In this document: positions 37,523 through 48,237 of the stretch, piece after piece | How the letters are laid out: each line of letters starts with the position of its first letter | Position numbering within the stretch: position 1 is the stretch's first letter | Assembly: GCA_037127255.1 (NCBI GenBank) | Contig: JBANSL010000013.1 | Span: 66,347,688-66,411,687, forward strand | Direction of reading: 5' to 3' | Source: Persicaria tinctoria | Taxonomy: Eukaryota; Streptophyta; Magnoliopsida; Caryophyllales; Polygonaceae | DNA length: 64,000 bases | Notes under the pieces: generated by a model | Seen by the model: only the letters and a program-made list of their open reading frames with translations | The model's database searches: none | Told to the model about the DNA's origin: nothing | Translations under genes and position numbers: made by a program

Positions 37523-37867
37523 GGAACAATTAAGGGCGTGAATCTGATTCGTTTGGGTCTAGAAGAGGAGCTCGAGTTTGGTGAGATAGAAGATTGTGGT
37601 GATGGTGGTTGGAGGAGGCTATGTGTGTGGCGGTTAGTGGACTAAGACAAGAGAGAGTGGTGCCTAGAGAAAAGGTGTCCGATTAGTCCATTGTGGAGCG
37701 AAGGGGTGTTGTGCGATTGCAGGCTGTTGGTTGTTCCTGATCCACGGAATGCTGAGTTGTTTTATCGGTTATCTATACACGAGGGGACGGTGATGGTTCA
37801 TGATCTCGCTACTGCTGAAAAGGTATATGTGGACCCTTTTGTTATGAGAGAAAATTGCAGCACTTAA

Positions 37868-38487
37868 CTTCAATCCTCATTTGTCAACAAATTACATTAA
37901 AAGCAGTTACCAAGTTGTTATCGGACCCTCTCGAACTCAATAGGGTTGAGTTTTCTGATTTTAAAGTCTTCGATCTTGGATTGCTCTTGGTGAAAGAGGG
38001 GAATTCCTTTGTTTAGATTTCATGCACCAGGGAGAAGCAGAAGTTTGGGGTGGTAAAATGGGACGCAATGGTGAATGTTGAATCTAGAACAGGCTTTCTA
38101 GTATCCTTGAGAAACTTTCAAGTGTGGCATGACCTATACATCCTGCAAAGAATAACTAAATTAAGGATAATCAACTTTAACCAAATTGAGATCATAAAAA
38201 CAATCAAGAAAGTCGCAAAGAAGTAAGAAGTATCTTACTTCTTGCACTACTCGCACAAGGACAATCAAAATATATTTGAGATCATAAACACAACAATATA
38301 AACATGATAAGACAACCATCCCATTAATGAGAACATTTTGACAATAAACCGATACTTAAGATTCTTTAAAGAGTTTTAGCGCGCTGTGCAAGGTCTTGGC
38401 TCACAAGTGAAGCCTTTCACCTTGCCATTGTACTTGGATTTTTTTATACTTACCTCCAATGAATCGTTCTTGTAGCCTTTGAAGTCT
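37868..38487. other. Spacer between F-box pseudogene and copia element
   Basis: 37870-38130 contains short frames (YIKSSYQVVIGPS, FSDFKVFDLGLLLVKEG) that may be further decayed F-box-family sequence. 38130-38487 shows nothing recognisable. Confidence 0.35.
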
Positions 38488-38492
38488 TCTAT

Positions 38493-38915
38493 TGATAAGA
38501 GTTGCAAATTGGATTGAGAATTCAGCACACTAAGTGCTTAGAATTGTTTGGTTTTGGTTTGATCAAAATAAAGGGAACATTCACTGTTCCATTGAAGAAC
38601 ACAGCAAAGGATGAAAATGAGGTGTGGCCGCCTCTTTTTTTCTGTGAGGAGCAGATCCCCAAAACCCTACTAATCCGGAAAGGATTACATGGGATGCTTA
38701 TATACCCTGAACAAGGTCACTCACGTGACAAGGGTGTGCAATACAGCACAGCTGGCCAATGCCTCTTACCACTACAGCTGTCTAAGCTGCTAGAAGACAA
38801 AATGCAGGAAAAAATAAAGGTTTAGCAGTAGCTTATTACGTGACCAAAATGTAGCATAGGAAATAGATAGAATGTAGAGAAATGTGATGACTAACAGCAT
38901 CACATACTCTTCATA
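38493..38915 (-). repeat. Copia 3' LTR
   Basis: 423 bp; the minus strand begins TATGAAGAGTATG and ends ACTCTTATCA. The polypurine tract GAGGAGGGGA lies just inside (38916-38925). It matches 51396-52613 once the hAT-like insertion there is removed. Confidence 0.9.
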
Positions 38916-38923
38916 TCCCCTCC

Positions 38924-41900
38924 TCAAGTTGGGAGTGATGGAAGACCAATCAATCCCAACTTGGATGCAAGGAAGAAGTGATGTTTTTCACCCAAGGGCT
39001 TGGTTAGAAGATAAGCTATTTGAACACCAGTTCTGATGTGTTGAGGAAGAACAAATCCTGCTTGCAATCTTTCTCTCACAAAATGACAGTCAATTTTGAG
39101 ATGCTTGGTTCTCTCATGGAAAACAGGGTTCTCAACTATGTGAATAGCAACCTTGTTGTCATAGTATAAAGGAATGGGTAGAGGAATTTGAGCATTTAGG
39201 ATTTGCAACATCCCTTCAATCCATACCAGCTCACTAGTGGTATTGGACATGCTTATGTATTCTGCCTCGACTGAAGACTTTGAAACTGTCTTTTGCTTCT
39301 TTGTTTTCCATGAAATTAGGGAATTACCCAAGAAAACACAGAACCCTGTTAATGATCTAGCACTGAACTGACAACTACCCCAGTCTGCATCATAGTATGC
39401 AGTGATGTCTATGGGTGTGGAAGCTGGATAAAACAAACCCACTGAGACAGTGCCTCTAAGATACTTGACAACATGCAAAGCAACTTGATAGTGAGTATCT
39501 CTTGGATCAGTCATGAACTGACTGAGGTGTTGGACAGCATAGGAGATGTCAGGTCTTGTCAAATTCAAGAACAATAATCTTCCCATTAATCTTCTATATA
39601 TTTCTGGATCACTTAGAGGTGTCCCACTGTCTGTAGACAATTTCAAACCTCTTGGTAAAGGAAATGGAGATGGTTTGCATTCTAGCATAGAGCAATCCTT
39701 CAATATGTCATGGACATATTTCTTTTGATGCAGATAGATCCCTGTGAGGTTCCTTTCTATTTCCAATCCTAGGAAATATCTAGCCTCTCCTAGATCTTTG
39801 ATTGTAAATGCTTGATGTAAGGCTTTCTTAGTGTCTGCAATGACAGCTAAATCATCTCCTGTGAGCAATAGATCATCTACATAGGCAAGAGCCACCACAA
39901 TGCCATTTGGAACCTTTTTTACAAACATGGAGTAATCCTCCATGGATTGCTTATAACCCAAGTTTGTAAAAAAAACCACAAAGTTCGAGATTCCACTGTC
40001 TGGAGGCCTGTTTCAGACCATAGATTGAATTCTTTAGCCTGCAAACCTGACCCAACTTAGCCTGATCAAAGCCTTCTGGTGGTTGCATATAAACTTCTTC
40101 TTCTAGATGTCCATGCAAGAATGCATTGTTCACATCTAATTGATGGATTGGCCATCCATTTGCTGCTGCCACTGCAATGACAATTCTGACTGAGGTGAAT
40201 TTAGCTACTGGAGAAAACGTGTGTTTGTAGTCTTTCCCTTTGACTTGATTGTATCCCTTTGCCACCAATCTAGCCTTGAATCTCTCAACAGATCCATCCG
40301 GCTTGTACTTCACCTTGTACACCCATTTACTGCCTATGGCCTTTTTTCCAGGAGGCAATTCTGTCAGTTCCCAAGTGCCATTTCTCTCAAGGGCTTGAAT
40401 CTCAGTTTGCATAGCTTGGATCCAGTTAGGATCTCTACAAGCTTGTTTATAGTGGGAAGGCTCATAAACATTTGTCATACAAGCAAAGGTGTGGGAATAG
40501 TGCGGGTCTTGATCATGAATCTCTGATAAACAAATGGCAAGGAAGGAATTGGACATGGAAGGATTTTGGTTGATGGTTTGATCCACATAGTCTTGATACC
40601 TCCTAGGTCTCACAATCTCACGTGTGGACCTTCTGAGAGGTGGAAAATGGTCATGATCATCAAGGAAGTTTGGTTGATTTTGAGGAGGAAGTGGCTCTTG
40701 GTTTTGGGTGCTTTCAGAGGTTGGTAAATTGGATGAGGTACTTTCTGAAGTGGAGTTTGGAACATGATCATTGAAAATTGGGAGATTGATTTGTGGAGAT
40801 GGTGTATTTTGTGGTGTTTGAAAAGGTGCAGGATGATACATTGTATCATCTGCAGGGTTGACAAGGGGTAGTGGTTTGTGAGAAGGAGATTGTTCAGGTG
40901 GTAGGGAAGGTGGTTCAATCTCCTTGAAAGGGAAAATATTCTCTTGAAAGATGACATCCCTACTGGTGTAGGTGCATCTGGTCTCTAGATCCCACACTTT
41001 GTAAGCCTTTTGGCCATGTGGATAGCCAAGGAAAACACACTTTCTGGCTTTAGCTTTCAACTTATCCTGCATGTCATGAGGAACATTGGCATAGCATAAG
41101 CAACCAAAAACTTTTATCTCTTCATAACTCACTCATTTCTGAAACAATCTCTCATATGGAGTTTCCCAATCTATCACACTGGAAGGCAACTTGTTGATTA
41201 TATGAGTGGCTGTCAGGATGCAATCCCCCCAAAATTTGAGAGGTAAACCAGCATGTAGCCTTAAGGCTCTGGCCATTTCAACAAGATGTCTATGTTTTCT
41301 TTCCACTCTCCCATTCTGTTGTGGAGTGTATGGAACACTTTTCTGATGAACTATCCCTTCTGAAGCACAAAACTCAGTGCATTGCTTAGAGACAAACTCA
41401 GTCCCATTGTCTGTTCTTAAACACTTCACACTACTGTTGAACTGTGTTCTAACATAAGCAACAAATTGACAGATAAGCTTGAATACCTGAGTTTTGTCTT
41501 TTTATCAAAAAGGTCCAGGTTGTTCTAGTGTTATCATCAAGAACAGTAAGGAAATAGTGGAACCCATTGTAGGTAGCCACCTTATAGGGACCCCATAGGT
41601 CCATGTGAACTAGATCAAAAGGCCTATCTGCTATGCTGTTACTTCTTTCAAAAGGGAGCCTGTGATGCTTGGATAGAGAACAAATTTCACAATTAAAATC
41701 TGAAAGATTCAACTGCTTAGTAATCTGCATATGTTTCATCTTGGACAAAGAGCTATGACCCAGTATAGCATGCATAACATTCAAGTCTGTGCTAGCTTTA
41801 TTACAACTGCTAAGGCAGTAATCAAAACATTTCTTAATGTTTTTGTCAACTAGTTTCAACTGCTCCCATTCTTGAACTTGATCATCAGACAACACTCTAT

Positions 41901-42414
41901 ATAGCCCATGCTTCCTGATCCCTTTGAGCACAATTCTTTCAGTTCTAGGGTCCTAAATCAAACAAGACAATCGAGTGAAGTGAGCTATCAGATCATTCTC
42001 ATCAAGAAGCTTTCCCACAGACAACAACTTATGTTGGAAATCAGGAACTAGCAAAATATGATTGAGAACTAAGTTCTCTGTCAACTGTAAGCTTCCCATT
42101 TCTGTAACAACTTTGATAGATCCATCAGAGAGGCCTATATGCACTAGCCTTGCAAGTCTAGATTTCTCAAAAAATTTGTCACACATTGGCATCATATGAT
42201 CACTGGCACCAGTGTCTATGATCCAGTCTTTCACATAATTACTTGCTACAACTATGTTAGCTGAATATGGTAAAATCTTACCTGCAAAATTTGCAAAGGA
42301 ACTCTCAGATTTTCCTTTCATCTTCCTCATGATCTCTTGATACACAGCATTCACCATGCTTGTGTCTAGATTCCCTGCATCATAGCCATCAAGATCATCC
42401 ATAGGACTGTTTTG
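38924..42414 (-). pseudogene. Copia pol: protease, integrase, RT, RNase H
   Basis: Read 42414 to 38924: protease WIIDTGASDHMM (about 42220), the GAG-pre-integrase region with HAILGHSSLSKMKH, integrase DLVHMDLWGPY and later TDNGTEF and YTPQQNGRVERKHRH, then RT RNGTWELTELPPGKKAIGSK, QLDVNNAFLHG and YVDDLLLTGDD, and RNase H SSVEAEYISMS with HLKIDCHFVRE. Breaks: a frameshift near 41440, an in-frame TGA at 41133-41135, a frameshift near 39965 between the two RT halves, and a stop near 41945. The host enzyme order and motifs are otherwise complete. Confidence 0.92.
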
Positions 42415-42419
42415 AGTAC
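42415..42419. other. TSD AGTAC of the nested Athila-type element (left)
   Basis: AGTAC at 42415-42419 repeats at 50261-50265. Joining the copia sequence at this point restores continuity between its zinc knuckle and protease regions. Confidence 0.9.
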
Positions 42420-44442
42420 TGTTGTGAGCTAAATCTGCCATATTTTACAATAACTTTAATATCGATTTCTGCATACTTTGCATACATTTGGCTTAGATAG
42501 TACAGAACCTATGTAGTTTATGTTTATTTGCCAAATTATGGAATCTACACCAGTTTCTGTTTAATTCACAGAAATCGAGGCATTTTACAACAATTCTACA
42601 GAAGGTCAGAAAAGCTCGGAAAACCACTACAGAAGTCCAAGGTCAAAGAAGCAGCGGAACCAGTCGAATCGAGCCGAGAACCCAGGCTACTCGATCTCGA
42701 GTAGGTCTTACTCGACCTAGACGAGCATGTCCGAGCAGCCTTGGTCGACAGAGCCTGATCGAGAAAGCCAGACCAACCCGACTTCCGGAGTCTACTCGAT
42801 CTCGACAAGCCCTAGTCGAGATCGACGAAGCCCAGCGCCACACCCGGAGTCGACGAAGAGAGAAGCTGCCCGAGAAGCCGAGGACGACCAGGCAGCACTC
42901 GCTGCCAGCGATTCCACTTGCTGCAGCGGACCGCTCGCTGCCGCGGAAAATCTCGCTGCCAGCGGGATGCATCAAGCCGCGGAAGGGGCAACTCACGTAA
43001 GCGGAAGGGAAGACCCAACTCGATGTCGACGAGCACTTGTCGAGGTCGACGAGACCCGTGAGCCAAGTCTGAGCCACATCGAGCACCAACTAACCAAGAC
43101 GACGAACCCGAGGAGCCAGTCGATGACTTTCCTAGTCGAGATCGACCACGCCTTGTCGAGATCGACGAAGATTTCCCGAAGCCGCGTGACGCGTTGATTG
43201 CAGTTCTACTCGATGTAGAGTCCTTGGAGCCGAGGAGAAGCAAAGTCTATCCGATTTATCCACATCTATCATGGAGAAGAGAGTTTTATCCACTTTAAGA
43301 CATTTAGATATATTTAGATTTAATTTCTTTATCGCTTTTATTTATCGTTAAGCATTTTAGATATAGTTTTAGATATAGATATAGATATTCTATCCTTGAG
43401 TAGCAAGGGTTAGAAGGCTATAAATAAAGCCCTAGGGGCTGGTTTTTGAGATATTCAATTTCAGGGAGACAGTGATACATAGAGATTTAGGAGTTCAGAG
43501 GTTTTAAGGTTTTGGCAGTTTACGAGAGTTGATTGCTAGGATTGTAAAGTCTTGGAATTTAGTTTAATGCAAGTTGTTTTCTTTCAATCGATGATGTTTG
43601 AGTTTGCAATGAAGAGCGAGTAGTCCACCCACTTCTAGGGTTGGGGCGAGCCCGACGATAGCCATGCATAATTGAGGTAAAGATCCAACCTTTATCATGT
43701 TTTGAGTATTTTCCTACTTGTTGATGTGTTTATTGCCCATCTAATGGAGATCCATGCTAACAACTTGGATTATAAACATAAAATTGGTAGAGACAATTAG
43801 GGTTTCTTGAGAGAGTTGTCTAATTGTTGGAAAAGGCGAAAGCTTAGTCCTTTAATGCAATTCACATGATTATCTGTTTGATTTCTACCTTATGCATGTT
43901 TGGTTATCGTTGTTGCAAACCCCAATCTTAGAAGTTCTTTTACATACAGTTTATTTCAAGAGTCCCAAAGCATTTGCCTTTACTTTATTTCTTTATTTCG
44001 TTTTAATTTTTGCCCTTGTCGATCTCGAATTGACTTGGTCGAGATCGAGTTGCCCTTGCCGGGTTTGCCTGTCTGCTGTGATTTCCGATTTTCTGTTGTC
44101 GACTGCTGTGGTCGATCTCGAGTAGCTGTTTGTCGAGATCGACGAGCCCTTTGCTTTGCTTTTAGTTTCTGCTTTGCTTTGTCTTTCCTGTTTTGCTTTG
44201 TTCTTTGCTTCTGCTTTTATTTTTGTTTCTTTCGTTGTTTCTGTGTTTCTGTCTTTTCTGCTGCTCTGTCTGTGAGAATTTACAGCTACCTGAGAACTGC
44301 TGACGTGCTTCCTCGTGGATTCGATCCTGACAACCTTCTACTACAACGGGAGGAAGTCTTGTAATTATTTGCTGAGACAGGGAAGTCAGTCTGATCTTGA
44401 TTTTATATTTATTTCATACTTGACCATCCTCCTGCAACAACA
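42420..44442 (+). repeat. Athila-type 5' LTR
   Basis: Starts TGTTGTGAGC and ends GCAACAACA. The 42680-43200 part is GC-rich, with many CTCGATCTCGA motifs. A TATAAATAAAG box-like signal at 43420 precedes a likely transcription start. 44000-44260 is TTTGCTTT-rich. Confidence 0.9.
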
Positions 44443-44445
44443 AAT

Positions 44446-44463
44446 TGGCGCCGTTGCCGGGGA
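44446..44463 (+). promoter_or_regulatory. Primer-binding site (tRNA-Asp)
   Basis: TGGCGCCGTTGCCGGGGA, 3 bases after the LTR end, is complementary to the 3' end of plant tRNA-Asp, as in Athila and related gypsy elements. Confidence 0.9.
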
Positions 44464-44525
44464 AGCTATCATTCGCGCCTTAGGTAGTTAAGTCTCACGT
44501 TTCTTTTGAGTTAATTCGCAGGTGT

Positions 44526-45599
44526 ATGCGTTGTTCTGGTCTACCACCTGAGTTTGACGCCTTAGACGAACCGGAGCGCCTCCTACACATCCGAGCTAGA
44601 CTACAAAGAGCCATGGCGGCCGCTGAAACACAAGAACAACCTTGCATTGAATGTGGATCACAGAGGCACACCACTACTGAGTGCCCACACACCGAGGAAG
44701 TCAGGATGGCAGAAACACATGAGCAGGCAGCCTACGCTGGGGGTCCAAATCGCTACATGGGAGACCAACGATCTTACCAACCACAGTGGAACCAAGGTCC
44801 TCCTAGGAATCCCCCACCCTACAGAGCTCCAGGACATCCAGAAAGGGATCAAAAGAAGGATGATCTGCAGCTGATCCTAGAGGAGATGCGTCGGAATCAG
44901 GGCACCATCAACAACCAATTCCAGAATATCACTACAAAGTTTGGGGAATTGGACATCTGGAAAAGGGGAATAGAGACGCAGATGGGTCAGATCGCTGCAC
45001 AGGTCCCACGACCGTCCGGACAACTCCCTGGGCAAACTGAACCAAATCCTAAAGGGAAAACCGGACACGTCGCAGCTATCAAACTAAGGAGTGGACATCA
45101 ATTACACGAGCCAGAGGTCGGAAAACAGCAAAGCCAGGCAGAGCAGCAACTCGACGTAGAGCACGGACAACTCGATCTCGAGGAAGGTGTACTCGACATC
45201 GACGAGACTCTACTCGACAAAGACCAGAAGCTGAGCTCAGACTCCGCTGCGCAGACCAGCAACTCCAGGTCGACCACTGTACTCGATGTCGACGAGCCCG
45301 TTGTCGAGATCGACGAGCAGCGTCAAGCCGACGTCGACGACTCTGCAGCACCTCCGCTGGATGATCAGGCTCCGAAACTGAAAAAGCCATTGCCTTTCCC
45401 TTCAAAGGCACAGAAAGATCCCACTGCAGGTAGGTTTACCAGATTTGTTAATATGCTGCAAGAACTGAATGTTTCTATTCCTTTTTACAGAAGCCCTGCA
45501 AGAGATGCCTGGATATGTAAAATTTATCAAGGAAATCCTAAGCAAGAAGCGATCCATCTCAGAGATCGCAGGCGAATGCAAAGTACTCCACTTCCCTGA
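44526..45599 (+). CDS. Athila-type gag C-terminal polyprotein
   Basis: 357 codons in one frame. A CCHC zinc knuckle (CIECGSQRHTTTEC) lies near residues 38-51. A proline/glutamine-rich stretch, a helical segment (LILEEMRRNQGT) and the AIKLRSGHQL motif, typical of Athila gag-pro junctions, follow. Residues 200-270 are an acidic insert made of repeated VLDVDEP/VEIDE-like units encoded by the CTCGA motif. The N-terminal gag core of full-length Athila proteins is missing. The frame shifts at about 45480-45500 into the protease part. Confidence 0.8.
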   Translation: MRCSGLPPEFDALDEPERLLHIRARLQRAMAAAETQEQPCIECGSQRHTTTECPHTEEVRMAETHEQAAYAGGPNRYMGDQRSYQPQWNQGPPRNPPPYRAPGHPERDQKKDDLQLILEEMRRNQGTINNQFQNITTKFGELDIWKRGIETQMGQIAAQVPRPSGQLPGQTEPNPKGKTGHVAAIKLRSGHQLHEPEVGKQQSQAEQQLDVEHGQLDLEEGVLDIDETLLDKDQKLSSDSAAQTSNSRSTTVLDVDEPVVEIDEQRQADVDDSAAPPLDDQAPKLKKPLPFPSKAQKDPTAGRFTRFVNMLQELNVSIPFYRSPARDAWICKIYQGNPKQEAIHLRDRRRMQSTPLP

Positions 45600-46521
45600 A
45601 AAGAGACCTGACCCTAGTAAGTTTTCTGTTACTGTGGGTTTTGGTCAATATAAATATGATTCTCTATGCGATTTAGGGGCAAGTGTGAGCATCATGCCTT
45701 TATCAATCTAGCGGAAAGTAAAGATAGGATGCATAGAACCTGTGGATGCTAAGCTATACATGGCAAACAATACAGTAGTCATCCCTACAGGTATAGTTGA
45801 GAACGTCCCTATCCAGGTTGGTAAATTCTTTGTTCCAGCTGATTTCCTTATCATTGACTGTGCTGAAGATCCTACTAGCCCTATTATTCTTGGTAGACCA
45901 TTCTTAGCTACTGCAGATGCCCGAATTAGCGTCAAGAATAGATCGCTCACCTTCACCATAGGCGATGAGGTTTTGGATTTCTCTTTTGGCCCTGCAAAAG
46001 AGGAAATTGCATGGCTGGAGGTGAAAAGCATCAGCGACCACGGGACCAAGCAAACGGCAGGGGAGGGTGCTGACGCTGTACTCGAGATCGACAAGCCCAA
46101 CTCGATCTCGACAAGGGACCTACTCGACTTCGACAAGCCTTCGTCGATATCGACAAACACTACAGAGCCAGAAACTTGCCAGGAGCCTAAGTATGGGGTC
46201 CCTGTACTCGAAGTCGACAAGCCTTCATCGATGTCGACTAGCCCCAAGCCTAAAGATTCCTGTTTTGGGTCCGAAGAGGCAGGTTCAGGTATGAATCCTA
46301 CTCCCCCTCAGTCCATAAAGAAAATTTTAAATGATTTAAGGGGAGATAAGACGCCGTGGCAAGAGAATCTGCGAAAACTGAGAGCTGGAAGGAAAAGGGA
46401 GAAGGCAAAAGGAGATGATGCAAGCAACAACCTATCAGCTGAGCTTGCATACTACCATCAGGACCTAGATGATCCAGGAGAGGGGCCAAGCATGAGCGGG
46501 CCCCACAATAAGGGTCCTTGA
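45469..46521 (+). pseudogene. Athila-type aspartic protease region
   Basis: The frame from 45469 gives ALQEMPGYVKFIKEILSKK and then the protease core YDSLCDLGASVSIMPLSI. A TAG at 45709-45711 breaks it and the same frame continues from 45742 (PVDAKLYMANN, ILGRPFLATADA), the second half of the retropepsin fold. The active-site triad reads DLG where DTG or DSG is usual, so activity is doubtful. After it, 46078-46240 encodes more LEIDKP / DFDKPSSIST repeats. Confidence 0.75.
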
Positions 46522-48237
46522 GCGCAAAAGGAGAAGTCGGCCTAGCGACTCTAAAATCTAGAGCATGTATATAAAACTTTATGATTTTGGGACTTTTGAA
46601 CTTTTTGTTTTGTTTTTGGTTTTTGGTTTTAGGGTTTTAAGTCTCTTAGAATGTTTTATGTGGATAGTCTTGTTTTGTGTGCAATCTAACACTTTTAGGT
46701 CGGCAAGCATATAAAGGATCGCGAAAAGTGGAATAATGAAGTCCCTGAAAGCAGTCAGAATCGACGAAGGCCAAGTCGACGACGACAATGAGGAGAAGCC
46801 CAGAAGTTACTCGACCTCGAGTAGACGTACTCGACATGGACCAGCCAGACGCTCCTCGACTTCAGATTCCACCAGACGCAGACGAAGCTCCTCGAGATCG
46901 ACTACCCTGTACTCGATGTCGACAAGCCTATCTCTACTCGACATGCACTGATCTGCCTTCCTCGATGTTTTATCCTGTGAGTTCCTTCCTTTACTCTTGT
47001 TTCTATTTGATTTTATACAGTGAGGACACTGTAAATTTTAAGTATGGGGTGGGGGAAGGGCTTACTTTGTGCACATTTGCTATATTTGACATATATGTGC
47101 ATTATTTCTTTGAATTGCTGCTGTGCTTATTTTGGGAATGCATTATTGATTTATGTGCTTATATGCATAATTTCCAAAAGTTTGAAAAATGACCCCAATT
47201 GAAAATTTTTGAATAATGTCATGGAAGTTAATTGAACTCGACGATGCAAAATTGGATTCATTAGAGATATAGCATGAAATTGCCTAGTAAAGGGAAGTCA
47301 TAATGAAGTGCATTATTTCTTGAAAACCATAGAAGGAGGTAAAATTTGAAGTTGCTTTTGACATGTGCATGATAAGATGATGGAGGACTTTATATTTCCA
47401 TATAATGCTCATTGTTTGAAATCCTAGCCATACCTATGCTTATGCATCACAAAAACCATAATATGCCTTATTTCAATTATCGCTCCACATAATCTAAAAT
47501 ATTACCATTCTTTACCCTATCCGGGGATTATGTTGAGAATGATATTACATTATGGAGATTATCATATGGTGTTTGTGTTGTGATTATTATCATTATTGGA
47601 GTTTGGAAGGAAATTATTTGAAATATATGGAAAATTTAATGAGTGAAAGAAAATCCAATCACCTCAGGAGATAAAGGTAGATTGACCCTGCTCTCTGAGA
47701 TAATAGTTTGGAGAGATGGGACACATTGTGAGGAGTCCAAAGCACTAAGTATCCGGGGCCATTCATGACACCCATGTTTGCGACTCGCGAGAAGGCAGTG
47801 CTGAGGTCAGAGAGGTAAAAGCATTATTGTTGATAAAAGCATTATGAAAGGTGATGAATTTTATGAAAAAGAATGTGGAAATTCAAGTTTGAAAATACTC
47901 CCTTTCCCCGGATCATTAGCACCACATTGCCAAAAATTGCCCACCTTTTAGCCTTTTACCAAATCTACTCCCTATTTGAGCTTAAATTGAAGTCTTCTTG
48001 ATTATCAATGCTTTGTCACTTATGAATGTTTTTGCATAACCCTCCTTTTATGAGTAGATGTTGCTTTAATATAATTGCACATGCATGGATTTGTGACACT
48101 AGTACCTTTTCGAGGATGGTAATTGACTGCTGGGTTATATAAGAATGAATCTGATATGTTGAGAGTTTTTGATTTCTTCCCCTGAATGACAAATAAAAGT
48201 ATTACTTGAGGACAAGCAAGCTTAAGTATGGGGTGTT
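46522..48237 (+). other. Athila-type 3' non-coding region with two purine tracts
   Basis: There is no RT or integrase. 46740-46960 has another cluster of CTCGA motifs. AAGTATGGGGTGGGGGAAGG lies at 47040-47059, and a second AAGTATGGGGTGTT at 48224-48237 directly abuts the 3' LTR and is the likely polypurine tract. The 1.2 kb between them is non-coding. Confidence 0.7.

Larger units (their letters stand above)
36191..37867 (+). pseudogene. F-box protein gene, disrupted
   Basis: F-box proteins are substrate adaptors of SCF ubiquitin ligases. A tiny first exon (36191-36212) splices in phase (GTACG donor, TTTATGCAG acceptor) to exon 2 at 36312. The F-box is near residues 11-47 (LPDEILAEILYRL, CKCVSKQWNSVI), followed by an F-box-associated region (NGLLLGSY, EIFVFNPLTNQ). 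At the codons for LPIGT the frame is broken by a MITE (37268-37522) and by a 166-bp tandem duplication. The original frame resumes at 37523 (IKGVNLIRLG) and runs to 37867, but with one in-frame TAA at 37643-37645. At best a truncated protein of about 307 residues is made. Related but unassignable coding-like sequence continues to about 38130. Confidence 0.8.

Noticed and set aside
42596..43243. Long reading frames on both strands in the Athila-type LTR (also 48414-49061)
   Set aside because: Open frames on both strands come from the GC-rich CTCGA repeats; no conserved protein.
43892..44364. Phe/Cys-rich membrane-like protein in the LTR (also 49710-50182)
   Set aside because: Produced by TTTGCTTT/TTTCTG low-complexity sequence at the LTR end.
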